DNA of 5,399 bases from a candidate division GN15 bacterium (GTDB lineage: Bacteria > Zixibacteria > MSB-5A5 > GN15 > FEB-12): positions 1-5,399 of the forward strand of contig WJKG01000283.1 of NCBI GenBank assembly GCA_014729205.1. Direction: 5' to 3'. Shown here one piece after another: positions 1 to 5,399 of this stretch. Position numbers and translations under genes: made by a program. Positions within the stretch are counted from its first letter, which is position 1; each line of letters starts with the position of its first letter. Under the pieces are notes generated by a model. The model ran no database searches. It was not told the origin of the DNA and was given only the letters and a program-made list of their open reading frames with translations.

Positions 1-578
1 ACATTGGTGGGAGCATCGATCGTCACCGCCCCGGGAGAGAACTCCGGAAACAACAGGTTGCCGTCGCCATCACTGAAATGCACCCAGACCCAGTTGCCAC
101 TGCCCGGGAATAGCAGCTCGTGATAAACAGAATCGACCGGCACCATACCTGACTGAGCTGCCGTGTCAATCTCGAACAGCAATGTCGCTATCAGCCCCGA
201 AACGTCATTGATTGTCTTCAGCGTATCACCGAACTGCGGTAACGGGGCTGACAGGAAGACATTCAGAGAATCATTGTTGCTGTAGACAGCATAGCCCGTG
301 GAAAAATCGTTCGGCACAATGGAGCCATCAAACGACACATCCACCAGATCAATCCGGGTCCCATCGAAATGAAGCGGGAAATGCATGGCGGAAACACCAC
401 TGTCGTTGTTGTTCAGGTACAACTCCACGGCCACCGTGTCGCCCGGCTCACCAATCACATTGCTCAGCGAAACCTCGCCGCTGTAAGCGAATCCCGAAGA
501 AACAGCCAGCAGTAGCAGAATCAGGCTCGTCAGGCAACTCTTGGCCGGCACGGCGTATGTCGAAAAAGTCTTACTCAT
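1..578 (-). CDS. Secreted cohesin-domain-like protein, N-terminal part (3' end outside window)
   Basis: The reading frame is open from an ATG at 578 to the left edge: 192 complete codons and no stop. It was translated by hand. Residues 1 to about 31 form a long signal peptide, with a charged start, a hydrophobic run LILLLLAV at 19-26 and a likely cleavage after GFA at 29-31; there is no lipobox cysteine. Residues about 34-187 resemble a cohesin-type beta-sandwich: an opening GEPGDTVAVELYLNNN at 43-58, then HFPLHFDGTRIDLVDVSF at 66-83, and a late VTI strand. Proteins of this kind in non-cellulolytic bacteria are usually large and extracellular, often with a dockerin or a sorting tail at the C-terminus; that part is not visible here. 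The start is well bounded by an in-frame TAA at 600-602. A weak GAAAG lies about 7 nt before the ATG. The cohesin call rests on pattern recognition, and other immunoglobulin-like adhesion domains are possible. The existence of the gene is more certain than its fold. Confidence 0.75.
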   Translation of the reverse strand, partial: MSKTFSTYAVPAKSCLTSLILLLLAVSSGFAYSGEVSLSNVIGEPGDTVAVELYLNNNDSGVSAMHFPLHFDGTRIDLVDVSFDGSIVPNDFSTGYAVYSNNDSLNVFLSAPLPQFGDTLKTINDVSGLIATLLFEIDTAAQSGMVPVDSVYHELLFPGSGNWVWVHFSDGDGNLLFPEFSPGAVTIDAPTN

Positions 579-839
579 ATATCTGCTTTCGTTATACTCT
601 TATACCAGCTTGGAATGCAAACCGTATTCCCACTCGCGAGTCTAAAGGGTCGATTCGCAAAAACTCCAGGATGGACTGGACCAAGGAGTCTAAGTGACTG
701 TCGGCGTTATGATTAGGCGTGTAGCTCAAGCTCTTGCCCGGCGGGTGCCTTGCTGTATGGCTACGAATCCTGGCGCCTGTTGCTGAGCCTTGCCAACAAC
801 ACTGAACCAGATTGCAGGTCAACTCAGCCGATGACGCGA
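579..839. other. Intergenic region with weak structure, no supported gene
   Basis: These 261 nt separate the end of the HtrA-like pseudoprotease from the cohesin-type gene. A 76-codon minus-strand frame crosses the region, but it has no ribosome binding site or recognisable domain and I do not support it. Visible small structures are a minus-strand hairpin at 778-801 (8 pairs, one G-U, no U-tract), a 10-nt perfect palindrome ACTCGCGAGT at 632-641, and the word GAGTCTAA repeated at 638-645 and 686-693. On the minus strand, TATAAG and TATAAC words lie 16-32 nt before the cohesin start and could be -10 elements, but no convincing -35 box is placed with them. The region probably holds the 3' end of the HtrA transcript and the promoter of the next gene; this is inference from position. 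Confidence 0.5.
778..801 (-). terminator. Possible 3' hairpin after the pseudoprotease gene
   Basis: On the minus strand TGTTGTTG (801-794) can pair with CAGCAACA (785-778) around an 8-nt loop, giving eight pairs of which one is G-U. The G-U pair would be a C-A mismatch on the plus strand, so the fold favours the minus-strand transcript. It begins 38 nt after the stop codon. No run of U follows, so it is not a standard intrinsic terminator. It may be a transcript-stabilising 3' hairpin or chance. Confidence 0.2.
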
Positions 840-2273
840 TTACTCCCAGTCAGTCTTGACGTTGACGAACAGGGTCTTGTTGTTACGCCAGACGAAGAAG
901 ATCACCTCCGAAGGCTCTTCCTGCTCCACTTGTTCGATTGCTGCCTGGGCTTCCTCCAGATTCGCGACGCCCGTGGAACCGATCCGCTGGATAACGTCGC
1001 CAAATCGCAAGCCACCGATATCCGCCAGACCGCCCTGTTTGATCTCAGAGACAATTACACCAGAGAGCGACTCCGGATCCTTATTGAACCGCATATAGTC
1101 CCCGAATACAAGGTCCCGCACCGTGAACTCGAGGCTTTCCACTTCAAACTCGGGTGCGTCGGTTGCCGCCAGAGGCGCCTTATCCAGCGTGGCCAACACC
1201 TGCCGAGTATCCAGTTCATCACCGTCCCGTCGCACAATCGTAAACTCCACCGAGGTCCCCGCGCCCATTTCGGCAATTTGCCGCTGAAACATGGTCAGGT
1301 TTTCATCGCGATCCACCCGCACTGGCTGGCCATTGACGGCGATAATAATGTCACCGACCTCCAACCCGGCCTCTTCTGCGGGGGAGTTGCGGACTACCTC
1401 GTTGACGATTATCCCTCCGGGTACATCCAGATCCCAGAACTCGGCCATATCGGTTGTGAGTGCCTGAAGCGTAATACCCAGCCAGCCGCGATCGGTCTCA
1501 CCCTTTTTGGGCGGATCGGCAATGATCTTCTCCAGTCGCTCGGCGGAGATCACCCCCAGCAGCGGCATAGCGAACGATCCGAATGACTCCATCATCCCGC
1601 GATCGCCGCCGGTGCCGGGATCAAACAACCCACCCAGCACCCCAACTGCCTCCAGGTCCTCATTGAACAACACTGATGTCAGCTGAAGTGAGTTGAACCC
1701 CACTGTCAGCGCAAACGGTTCGGGCTGTTCCACCAATGTCGATACCATACCCACATCGGCGGCAAGCGGCGGTTCAATGTACTCCGGCAACAACATGTAC
1801 AACGCCACCCAGTCGCCCACCGTGAATTCCACATCCCTGGCAAACGAAATCGGTTTGAGTTCGTCATCGCCCAGATCGGTTATCTGGATAAACCCCAGTT
1901 TGGTATACCGATCCACGCCCAAATACTCGCCGGTGTACGTGGTCCCATCGAGCGTACTCACCTCGATCCGAGTGGGTGTCGTCTTCATCGTGAAACCTGA
2001 CAAAGTCGCCACCGAGCTCTCGTTCTCGAGTGCCGAACCGTTGAAAATCACCAGGCCGTCTTCAGAAACAACCGTCCCAAGATAGCGGTCCTGTTGCTCG
2101 GTGGAGTGGATACCGAAGGATACCTCGAATTTGATATCGATTATCACCGATACGTCCCGCACCCGGTCGTTCAACTTGTCGAAGTCAAAATCCTGGGCCT
2201 GCGCCGCAGCCGATGCGAACATCATAGCCAGCGCCAGTACACCGTATCGAATGAAGCAAGTAATCCTATTCAT
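840..2273 (-). CDS. Periplasmic HtrA-like pseudoprotease with two PDZ domains
   Basis: The protein has 477 residues from the ATG at 2273. Residues 1-26 are a signal peptide with cleavage after AQA. Residues about 28-260 align with the HtrA chymotrypsin-like domain. The beta-strand framework is kept (TVVSEDGLVI at 67-76; SFAMPL at 233-238 in place of the usual GFAIPV loop), but aligning it by eye with the upstream paralogue shows every catalytic residue changed. The His position is Ser80, the Asp position is Lys125 (TKLGFIQI instead of TDLAVIKL), and the GNSGG stretch is LQLTS at 196-200, with Leu198 in place of Ser. PDZ1 spans about 262-351 with carboxylate-loop WLGI at 264-267; PDZ2 spans about 387-474 and is more divergent. 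It overlaps the active protease gene by 8 nt and is preceded by AGGAG six nt before the ATG, so the two are probably co-translated. I infer a non-proteolytic role such as peptide or substrate binding, an adaptor, or a regulator or hetero-oligomer partner of the active enzyme. A start 18 codons further upstream lacks the signal peptide at its N-terminus and is less likely. Confidence 0.9.
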   Translation of the reverse strand: MNRITCFIRYGVLALAMMFASAAAQAQDFDFDKLNDRVRDVSVIIDIKFEVSFGIHSTEQQDRYLGTVVSEDGLVIFNGSALENESSVATLSGFTMKTTPTRIEVSTLDGTTYTGEYLGVDRYTKLGFIQITDLGDDELKPISFARDVEFTVGDWVALYMLLPEYIEPPLAADVGMVSTLVEQPEPFALTVGFNSLQLTSVLFNEDLEAVGVLGGLFDPGTGGDRGMMESFGSFAMPLLGVISAERLEKIIADPPKKGETDRGWLGITLQALTTDMAEFWDLDVPGGIIVNEVVRNSPAEEAGLEVGDIIIAVNGQPVRVDRDENLTMFQRQIAEMGAGTSVEFTIVRRDGDELDTRQVLATLDKAPLAATDAPEFEVESLEFTVRDLVFGDYMRFNKDPESLSGVIVSEIKQGGLADIGGLRFGDVIQRIGSTGVANLEEAQAAIEQVEQEEPSEVIFFVWRNNKTLFVNVKTDWE

Positions 2274-3642
2274 TGTCCTCTCCTGCCTCCTGGTCAATCT
2301 TGAGCAACACGTATCGGGTTGAACCACCGCGACTGACGGTCAGCAATGCACGTTCGGCCCCTTCGGCAACCATGGTCTCGTAGAGAGTGCGAAACTGGGA
2401 CAAGTCTGCTATCTTCTCACCATTGACCGTCTTCACTACGTCCGAACGAATCAAGCCACCCTCATCAGCCGGCCCGGCGCTCTTGACCCCGACCACAAAC
2501 ACGCCGGTCGAATCATCGAGCTGGTTATCTATCTGCATCTGACGCGTTATCGCTTTCACTGTGAAACCCCACTCGCGGGCCTCGAAATCCTCTCCCTGCA
2601 ATTCACCGAGCTCTCGTGTGGTAAGCTCAAACTCATAGGTTTCCTCGTTGCGAAGCACCTGCAGTTGTACCTCACTTCCCGGTTTCAGCTCGGCAATCCG
2701 GCTGTAGAAGCCCGGCAATTCCTCAACGAATCGCGCCGAAACTGCCTCACCGTTCATCTGAAGAATTATGTCTCCTCCCCGCAGGTACGTTTCCTCGGCC
2801 GGCGATCCGGGATCAACGGAGGAAATCAGCACCCCCGTGTTCGGTGCCGTACCGAAATAGTCCTCGAGCTCCTGCATTGCCTGACAATGCAGCCCCAGGT
2901 AGCTCCGTGTAACCTCCCCATCCGCAAGAATCCGGCGGCTTACCTCCTTGACAATATTCACCGGTATGGCAAACCCAAGGTTGTTTGCAAAGAACGTAGC
3001 ACGGGAGTTGATGCCTATCACCTCGCCATTCATATCTACCAGCGGTCCGCCGGAGTTACCCGGATTAATCGCAGCATCAGTCTGGATCCATAGGTTGTAG
3101 CGACCGGTCGGTTCGCCCGTGGGCAGACGAACATCAGCCGAGAAGTACCGATCGGGTGTCGAGATTACGCCCGCTGACACTGTCCGCGAAAGCGACAGCG
3201 GTGAACCCATCGCCAACACGTACTGCCCCGATTTCAGGCTGTCTGAGTCACCAAACTGTGCCGCGTGGATTTCACCCGGATACTCCTGGAGATCCAGCTT
3301 GATTACTGCCAGATCGGTCATAGGGTCTCCGCCTATGTATTCCGCCGGGACCTGTTCTTTGTCGTTGAGGGTACAGATAATCCGAGCCGCCTTACCGGCA
3401 ACATGATAGTTGGTCACGACATATCCGTCGGCGTGGAAGATGACACCGGAGCCCACCACCGCCTGCTTTTCCAGCTCGCCGGTGAAGTAGTTCTTAATGA
3501 CCGGTTGGATATGCACCAGCGCCGGCAGAACGCGATCACGAGCCTGATATATCGATTGCTGATCCACAGGCTGGGCCAGGGTAGTATGCCCGGCGCCCAT
3601 TACGAGCAGAAGGGCCAAAGGTGCCAGAAGCCATCGACGCAT
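2266..3642 (-). CDS. htrA: DegP/HtrA-family periplasmic serine endopeptidase
   Basis: The protein has 458 residues and degrades or refolds damaged exported proteins in the periplasm. Residues 1-23 form a signal peptide (hydrophobic core LLAPLALLLVMG, cleavage after TLA). The trypsin-like domain covers about 30-240 with an intact triad: His80 in VVTNYHV, Asp110 in MTDLAVIKL, and Ser197 in NPGNSGGPL. The substrate-pocket loop GFAIPVN lies at 223-229. Two PDZ domains follow, about 246-335 (YLGL loop at 248-251) and about 355-447 (WGFTV near 358). Length and layout fit the DegP/DegQ (Do) type rather than the single-PDZ DegS. The loop before the His motif is only about a dozen residues, much shorter than the long LA loop of E. 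coli DegP, which is closer to DegQ-like enzymes. The ATG at 3642 follows a near-perfect AAGGAGG at 3653-3647. It is the first gene after two terminator hairpins and overlaps the inactive paralogue downstream. DegP versus DegQ naming cannot be settled here. Confidence 0.96.
   Translation of the reverse strand: MRRWLLAPLALLLVMGAGHTTLAQPVDQQSIYQARDRVLPALVHIQPVIKNYFTGELEKQAVVGSGVIFHADGYVVTNYHVAGKAARIICTLNDKEQVPAEYIGGDPMTDLAVIKLDLQEYPGEIHAAQFGDSDSLKSGQYVLAMGSPLSLSRTVSAGVISTPDRYFSADVRLPTGEPTGRYNLWIQTDAAINPGNSGGPLVDMNGEVIGINSRATFFANNLGFAIPVNIVKEVSRRILADGEVTRSYLGLHCQAMQELEDYFGTAPNTGVLISSVDPGSPAEETYLRGGDIILQMNGEAVSARFVEELPGFYSRIAELKPGSEVQLQVLRNEETYEFELTTRELGELQGEDFEAREWGFTVKAITRQMQIDNQLDDSTGVFVVGVKSAGPADEGGLIRSDVVKTVNGEKIADLSQFRTLYETMVAEGAERALLTVSRGGSTRYVLLKIDQEAGEDNE
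2274..2290 (-). promoter_or_regulatory. Ribosome binding site for the pseudoprotease, inside the upstream gene
   Basis: The minus strand reads GGAGGCAGGAGAGGACA directly before the ATG at 2273. AGGAG (2284-2280) is six nt from the start codon. The purine-rich stretch also encodes the acidic end of the active protease (QEAGED). It decides the start at 2273 rather than 2327, because that start gives a normal signal peptide. Initiation here while ribosomes finish the upstream gene would couple the two products. Confidence 0.8.
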
Positions 3643-3726
3643 ATGTCCTCCTTATGTGCGCGTCATCTGATGCCCTTATAACACAAAGACCACAGGGAAG
3701 TTCGCGGCCTCGCCGGGGGCATAGTA
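3643..3726 (-). promoter_or_regulatory. Leader and probable promoter region of the HtrA pair
   Basis: These 84 nt lie between the last terminator-like hairpin and the htrA ATG, so a promoter for the protease pair is expected here. A -10-like TTATAA is at 3681-3676, but no good -35 hexamer is correctly spaced upstream, so the promoter may use an alternative sigma factor or an activator; that is inference. The strong Shine-Dalgarno AAGGAGG (3653-3647) sits four nt before the start codon. No operator or thermosensor structure was identified. Confidence 0.3.
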
Positions 3727-3765
3727 AAGGCGGGGTCTCGCTTAGCTAAGCGATAACCCCGCCTT
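3727..3765 (-). terminator. Second terminator-like hairpin, long stem
   Basis: AAGGCGGGGT (3727-3736) and ACCCCGCCTT (3756-3765) form a perfect 10-bp GC-rich stem. Between them lies a 16-nt perfect palindrome TCGCTTAGCTAAGCGA (3738-3753), which extends the structure after a small asymmetric internal loop. On the minus strand the stem ends in TT followed by TACTATG, so the U-tract is only three residues. It lies just after the operon's first terminator and is probably a back-up terminator or a 3' transcript-protecting structure. On the plus strand no U-tract follows. Confidence 0.55.
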
Positions 3766-3775
3766 CAGACAATCT

Positions 3776-3805
3776 AAAAAAACGGCCCGCTACCAGTTAG
3801 CGAAC
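3776..3805 (-). terminator. Intrinsic terminator overlapping the stop of the toast-rack gene
   Basis: On the minus strand GTTCGCTA (3805-3798) pairs with TAGCGGGC (3792-3785) around the 5-nt loop ACTGG, giving eight pairs of which two are G-U. After two bases come seven T residues (3782-3776). This is the standard hairpin plus U-tract arrangement. The TAA stop codon of the toast-rack gene (3799-3797) lies in the top of the stem and loop, so a ribosome reaching the end of the gene would cover the hairpin. Confidence 0.65.
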
Positions 3806-4657
3806 GCGAATGTCAATCGCCCCCATTCCGACCTCGATATCCAGTACCAGCCTGTGCTCGGCGGACTCGAAGTCCCTCGTCTCCCAAACTTCCTCACGAA
3901 CCTGACGGAAGTGATCCTCATCGAAATCAACGTCGGAGAACCAGCCGCCACCTTCGGTCTCCAGCCGTACCGCAAGTCCTTCGGGAACCACAATATCCGC
4001 CGTCCCCATGCCGACCTCAATCGACACGTAGCTCCTGCCCTCGAAATCACCGAAAAAGTCCAGATCAAACGAGCCGACGCCGCCGGAGAAATCCAGCTCA
4101 TCAAACCGGGCATTCCCCAGGTTGGTCATTTCCAATGAAGACGCCCCGGCATCGATGTTAATCTCCCGCATGCGGACCTTGGTCGGGGCGGAGAAGTCGA
4201 TGTCGCACGAGGCTGCTCCAACATCAAGCATCAGCTCCTCGATCGACAATCCTCCGAGGTCCATCTCGATATCCGCCGCTCCCAGGTCCATGTTGAGGTT
4301 GTGTCGATACCGCTGCGATAACCCAATGTCCCACCGGTGTTCCTCGGTGTCCACGTCGCCGTCAGACCGACGCTCGGACTCCAGGTCCAGATAGCCGCGA
4401 TCACCACGAACCCGATAATGGGCATCGTAGTCGTTTACTTCGGGATCATACCGAATCTCGATTTCCGCTACACTGGATATATCCGCCGGATGGAACCGAA
4501 GCTCCCCGGCCGAAAAATCCAGATTTACCATGATTTCGGTGGCTCCCTCTGCGTCGAAACTGAGCCGTTCGGTCTTTATCCCGGCTCCCGCAGCCAGCGA
4601 CGCTATCGCCGTGAGCAGCAGGCCGACAAGTGCCAGTGAGATGAGAAGACGTTTCAT
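3797..4657 (-). CDS. Exported toast-rack / LiaF-like beta-repeat protein
   Basis: The protein has 286 residues from the ATG at 4657. Residues 1 to about 24 look like a signal peptide (MKRLLISLALVGLLL, then an alanine-rich end); it could also remain as a membrane anchor. Residues about 28-97 match the feel of the toast_rack N-terminal domain, with MVNLDFSAGELRFHP at 43-57 and AEIEIRYDPEV at 64-74. Residues about 120-286 consist of short beta repeats around a hydrophobic-Asp-hydrophobic-Gly-Ala motif: MDLGAADIEMDL, LDVGAASCDIDF, IDAGASSLEM, FSGGVGSFDLDF, VGMGTADIVV and a final VGMGAIDIRV. This recalls the C-terminal domain of LiaF and the DUF4097/DUF2154 group, some of which take part in cell-envelope stress signalling. 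The protein is strongly acidic. It follows the membrane-protein gene by 14 nt and ends in a terminator, so the two form an operon. The family call is from pattern recognition; its job here is unknown. Confidence 0.85.
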   Translation of the reverse strand: MKRLLISLALVGLLLTAIASLAAGAGIKTERLSFDAEGATEIMVNLDFSAGELRFHPADISSVAEIEIRYDPEVNDYDAHYRVRGDRGYLDLESERRSDGDVDTEEHRWDIGLSQRYRHNLNMDLGAADIEMDLGGLSIEELMLDVGAASCDIDFSAPTKVRMREINIDAGASSLEMTNLGNARFDELDFSGGVGSFDLDFFGDFEGRSYVSIEVGMGTADIVVPEGLAVRLETEGGGWFSDVDFDEDHFRQVREEVWETRDFESAEHRLVLDIEVGMGAIDIRVR

Positions 4658-4671
4658 TGCATACACTCCTG
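4658..4671 (-). promoter_or_regulatory. Ribosome binding site that fixes the toast-rack start
   Basis: AGGAG at 4670-4666 lies eight nt before the ATG at 4657. The longest open frame would begin with a GTG at 4666-4664, but that codon overlaps the Shine-Dalgarno itself and cannot use it. The ATG three codons later is therefore chosen. The site fills the 14-nt gap between the two genes. Confidence 0.8.
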
Positions 4672-5399
4672 TTATGTGTTTGGGTTGCCGGGTCTCGGTG
4701 GTGGTCCCGGTGGTTTGGGGGGTGGGGTCACCGGAGGTGACTCCGGGATCGGGGGAGGGGCAGGAGTCGGTGTGCTTTCGTCACCACCTTCTCCGGTCTG
4801 ACGGTCGCGGAAGCTTTCATAGGAACGGTAACCAAACCGCGTCAACACCGCAGCGCCCAGGCCCCAGGATCCGACATATACAGCCAACAGGATATTCAAA
4901 ACCAGTAGTATCGTACCGGGTATCTCCCAGGCCTGCGAAGACGACCCGAGGAAAAGCGCCGTCAAAACCCACGGCAGCATATAGGCCAGGGTACCCAGGG
5001 TTGCCTGCACTATAGGCCCCTTCTCGCCGCCGAAAAATCGACGGCAAATCACGGCGCCGATTCTGTTCCCGAACGCCGAGAGCCCCATCAGATCACCCAC
5101 GATATACGCCAGGGGAACCAACGGGAGAGCAATGAGCCCCACAATCGTTATGGCCACAACCACCAATACCAGCGGAACAAAGAGGTGGAATGCAAAACCA
5201 ACCAAGAACGATCGGCCGGGATAGCGTAGCATGCACTCCTCGACGCGAGACAACGGAACAGGGGCAAGCGAGGCGACCAGAAAGGCAAAAAACAAGAAGC
5301 CGACAGTCAGCGAAACAGCGACAATCAAGCCATCCGGCGAGAAGCCGGCGGTCAGATCCCGCACATCGATCTGTGTCCCCTCGGAGACTTCGCCCTCAA
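4672..5399 (-). CDS. Multi-pass membrane protein with proline-rich tail, possibly bactofilin/polymer-forming type (5' end outside window)
   Basis: The frame is open from the right edge to TAA at 4674-4672, giving 241 visible residues. A GTG at 5364 could start a 230-residue protein, but there is no ribosome binding site before it and the frame continues upstream as EGEVSEGTQID, so I treat it as partial. That segment resembles the last turn of the repeats in polymer-forming (bactofilin-like) proteins that carry a C-terminal membrane domain. In visible numbering, hydrophobic segments lie at about 24-48, 63-101 (long enough for two passes), 129-151 and 160-189. Between the second and third groups is a polar stretch with RRFFGGEKGP at 119-128. 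Residues about 210-241 form a disordered tail dominated by proline (PAPPPIPESPPVTPPPKPP), similar to linkers or SH3-like ligands. Its stop is 14 nt before the toast-rack gene, so the pair is likely co-expressed. The gene is secure; the bactofilin assignment is a moderate inference from a few residues plus the membrane domain. Confidence 0.8.
   Translation of the reverse strand, partial: EGEVSEGTQIDVRDLTAGFSPDGLIVAVSLTVGFLFFAFLVASLAPVPLSRVEECMLRYPGRSFLVGFAFHLFVPLVLVVVAITIVGLIALPLVPLAYIVGDLMGLSAFGNRIGAVICRRFFGGEKGPIVQATLGTLAYMLPWVLTALFLGSSSQAWEIPGTILLVLNILLAVYVGSWGLGAAVLTRFGYRSYESFRDRQTGEGGDESTPTPAPPPIPESPPVTPPPKPPGPPPRPGNPNT

Noticed and set aside
212..697. Plus-strand open frame of 161 codons opposite the cohesin-type gene
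   Set aside because: The translation is rich in His, Arg, Ser and Cys with no domain pattern, and it lies mostly antisense to a gene with a clear signal peptide and beta-domain.
700..720. GCGTTATG word resembling an integron attC end
   Set aside because: It does not fit the GTTRRRY consensus and no matching RYYYAAC partner or cassette gene is present.
713..779. tRNA-like stretch on the plus strand (TAGCTCAAG word, GAATCC near the end, six of seven possible acceptor pairs)
   Set aside because: The D-stem and T-stem cannot be formed and no anticodon arm is seen, so it is not a tRNA gene and probably not a remnant.
592..822. Minus-strand 76-codon frame in the gap before the cohesin gene
   Set aside because: No Shine-Dalgarno, no recognisable motif and an unusual composition; it ends just before the cohesin start but looks like chance coding in a 261-nt gap.
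750..1586. Long plus-strand open frame of 278 codons, antisense to the HtrA-like pseudoprotease
   Set aside because: It lies almost entirely inside a well-supported minus-strand gene with recognisable PDZ domains. It shows no domain, signal peptide or ribosome binding site, and its composition looks like a shadow of the other strand.
840..2273. Interpreting the pseudoprotease as a decaying pseudogene
   Set aside because: The frame is intact over 477 codons with a signal peptide, two PDZ domains and a strong ribosome binding site; only the catalytic positions are lost, which fits selection for a non-proteolytic role.
840..2327. Longer version of the pseudoprotease starting at 2327
   Set aside because: It would add 18 residues in front of a normal signal peptide and overlap htrA by 62 nt, whereas the ATG at 2273 has AGGAG six nt upstream.

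Overview
The window reads as a piece of chromosome from a Gram-negative-type bacterium with moderately high GC. All five supported genes lie on the minus strand, so transcription runs from right to left. Every product is predicted to be exported or membrane-bound: four have N-terminal export signals, or a clear membrane domain in the case of the gene cut at the right edge. Starts are mostly preceded by strong Shine-Dalgarno sequences. The mix of a cohesin-type secreted protein, a toast-rack/LiaF-like protein, a polymer-forming-type membrane protein and DegP/HtrA relatives recalls FCB-group and candidate-phylum genomes such as Zixibacteria. That placement is inference from gene content only; no rRNA or marker gene is present.

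Right part (about 3727-5399): a membrane protein whose 5' end lies outside the window has several hydrophobic segments and a proline-rich tail. It is followed after 14 nt by a secreted toast-rack/LiaF-like beta-repeat protein. These two form an operon that ends in two consecutive terminator-like hairpins. The first overlaps the stop codon of the toast-rack gene and is followed by seven U residues.

Middle (840-3726): after a leader of about 84 nt comes a second operon of two HtrA-type proteins. The upstream one is a complete periplasmic serine protease with an intact His-Asp-Ser triad and two PDZ domains. The downstream one overlaps it by 8 nt and keeps the same layout (signal peptide, chymotrypsin-like domain, two PDZ domains), but all three catalytic residues are replaced. 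It is therefore a predicted pseudoprotease, probably translationally coupled to its active paralogue. This pair is the most interesting item in the window.

Left part (1-839): a 261-nt gap with no convincing gene separates the HtrA pair from the start of a secreted cohesin-domain protein that runs off the left edge.

Together the genes suggest envelope maintenance: a protein-quality-control protease with an inactive partner, beside an envelope-sensing or scaffold pair. No mobile element, CRISPR array, RNA gene or defence system was seen.
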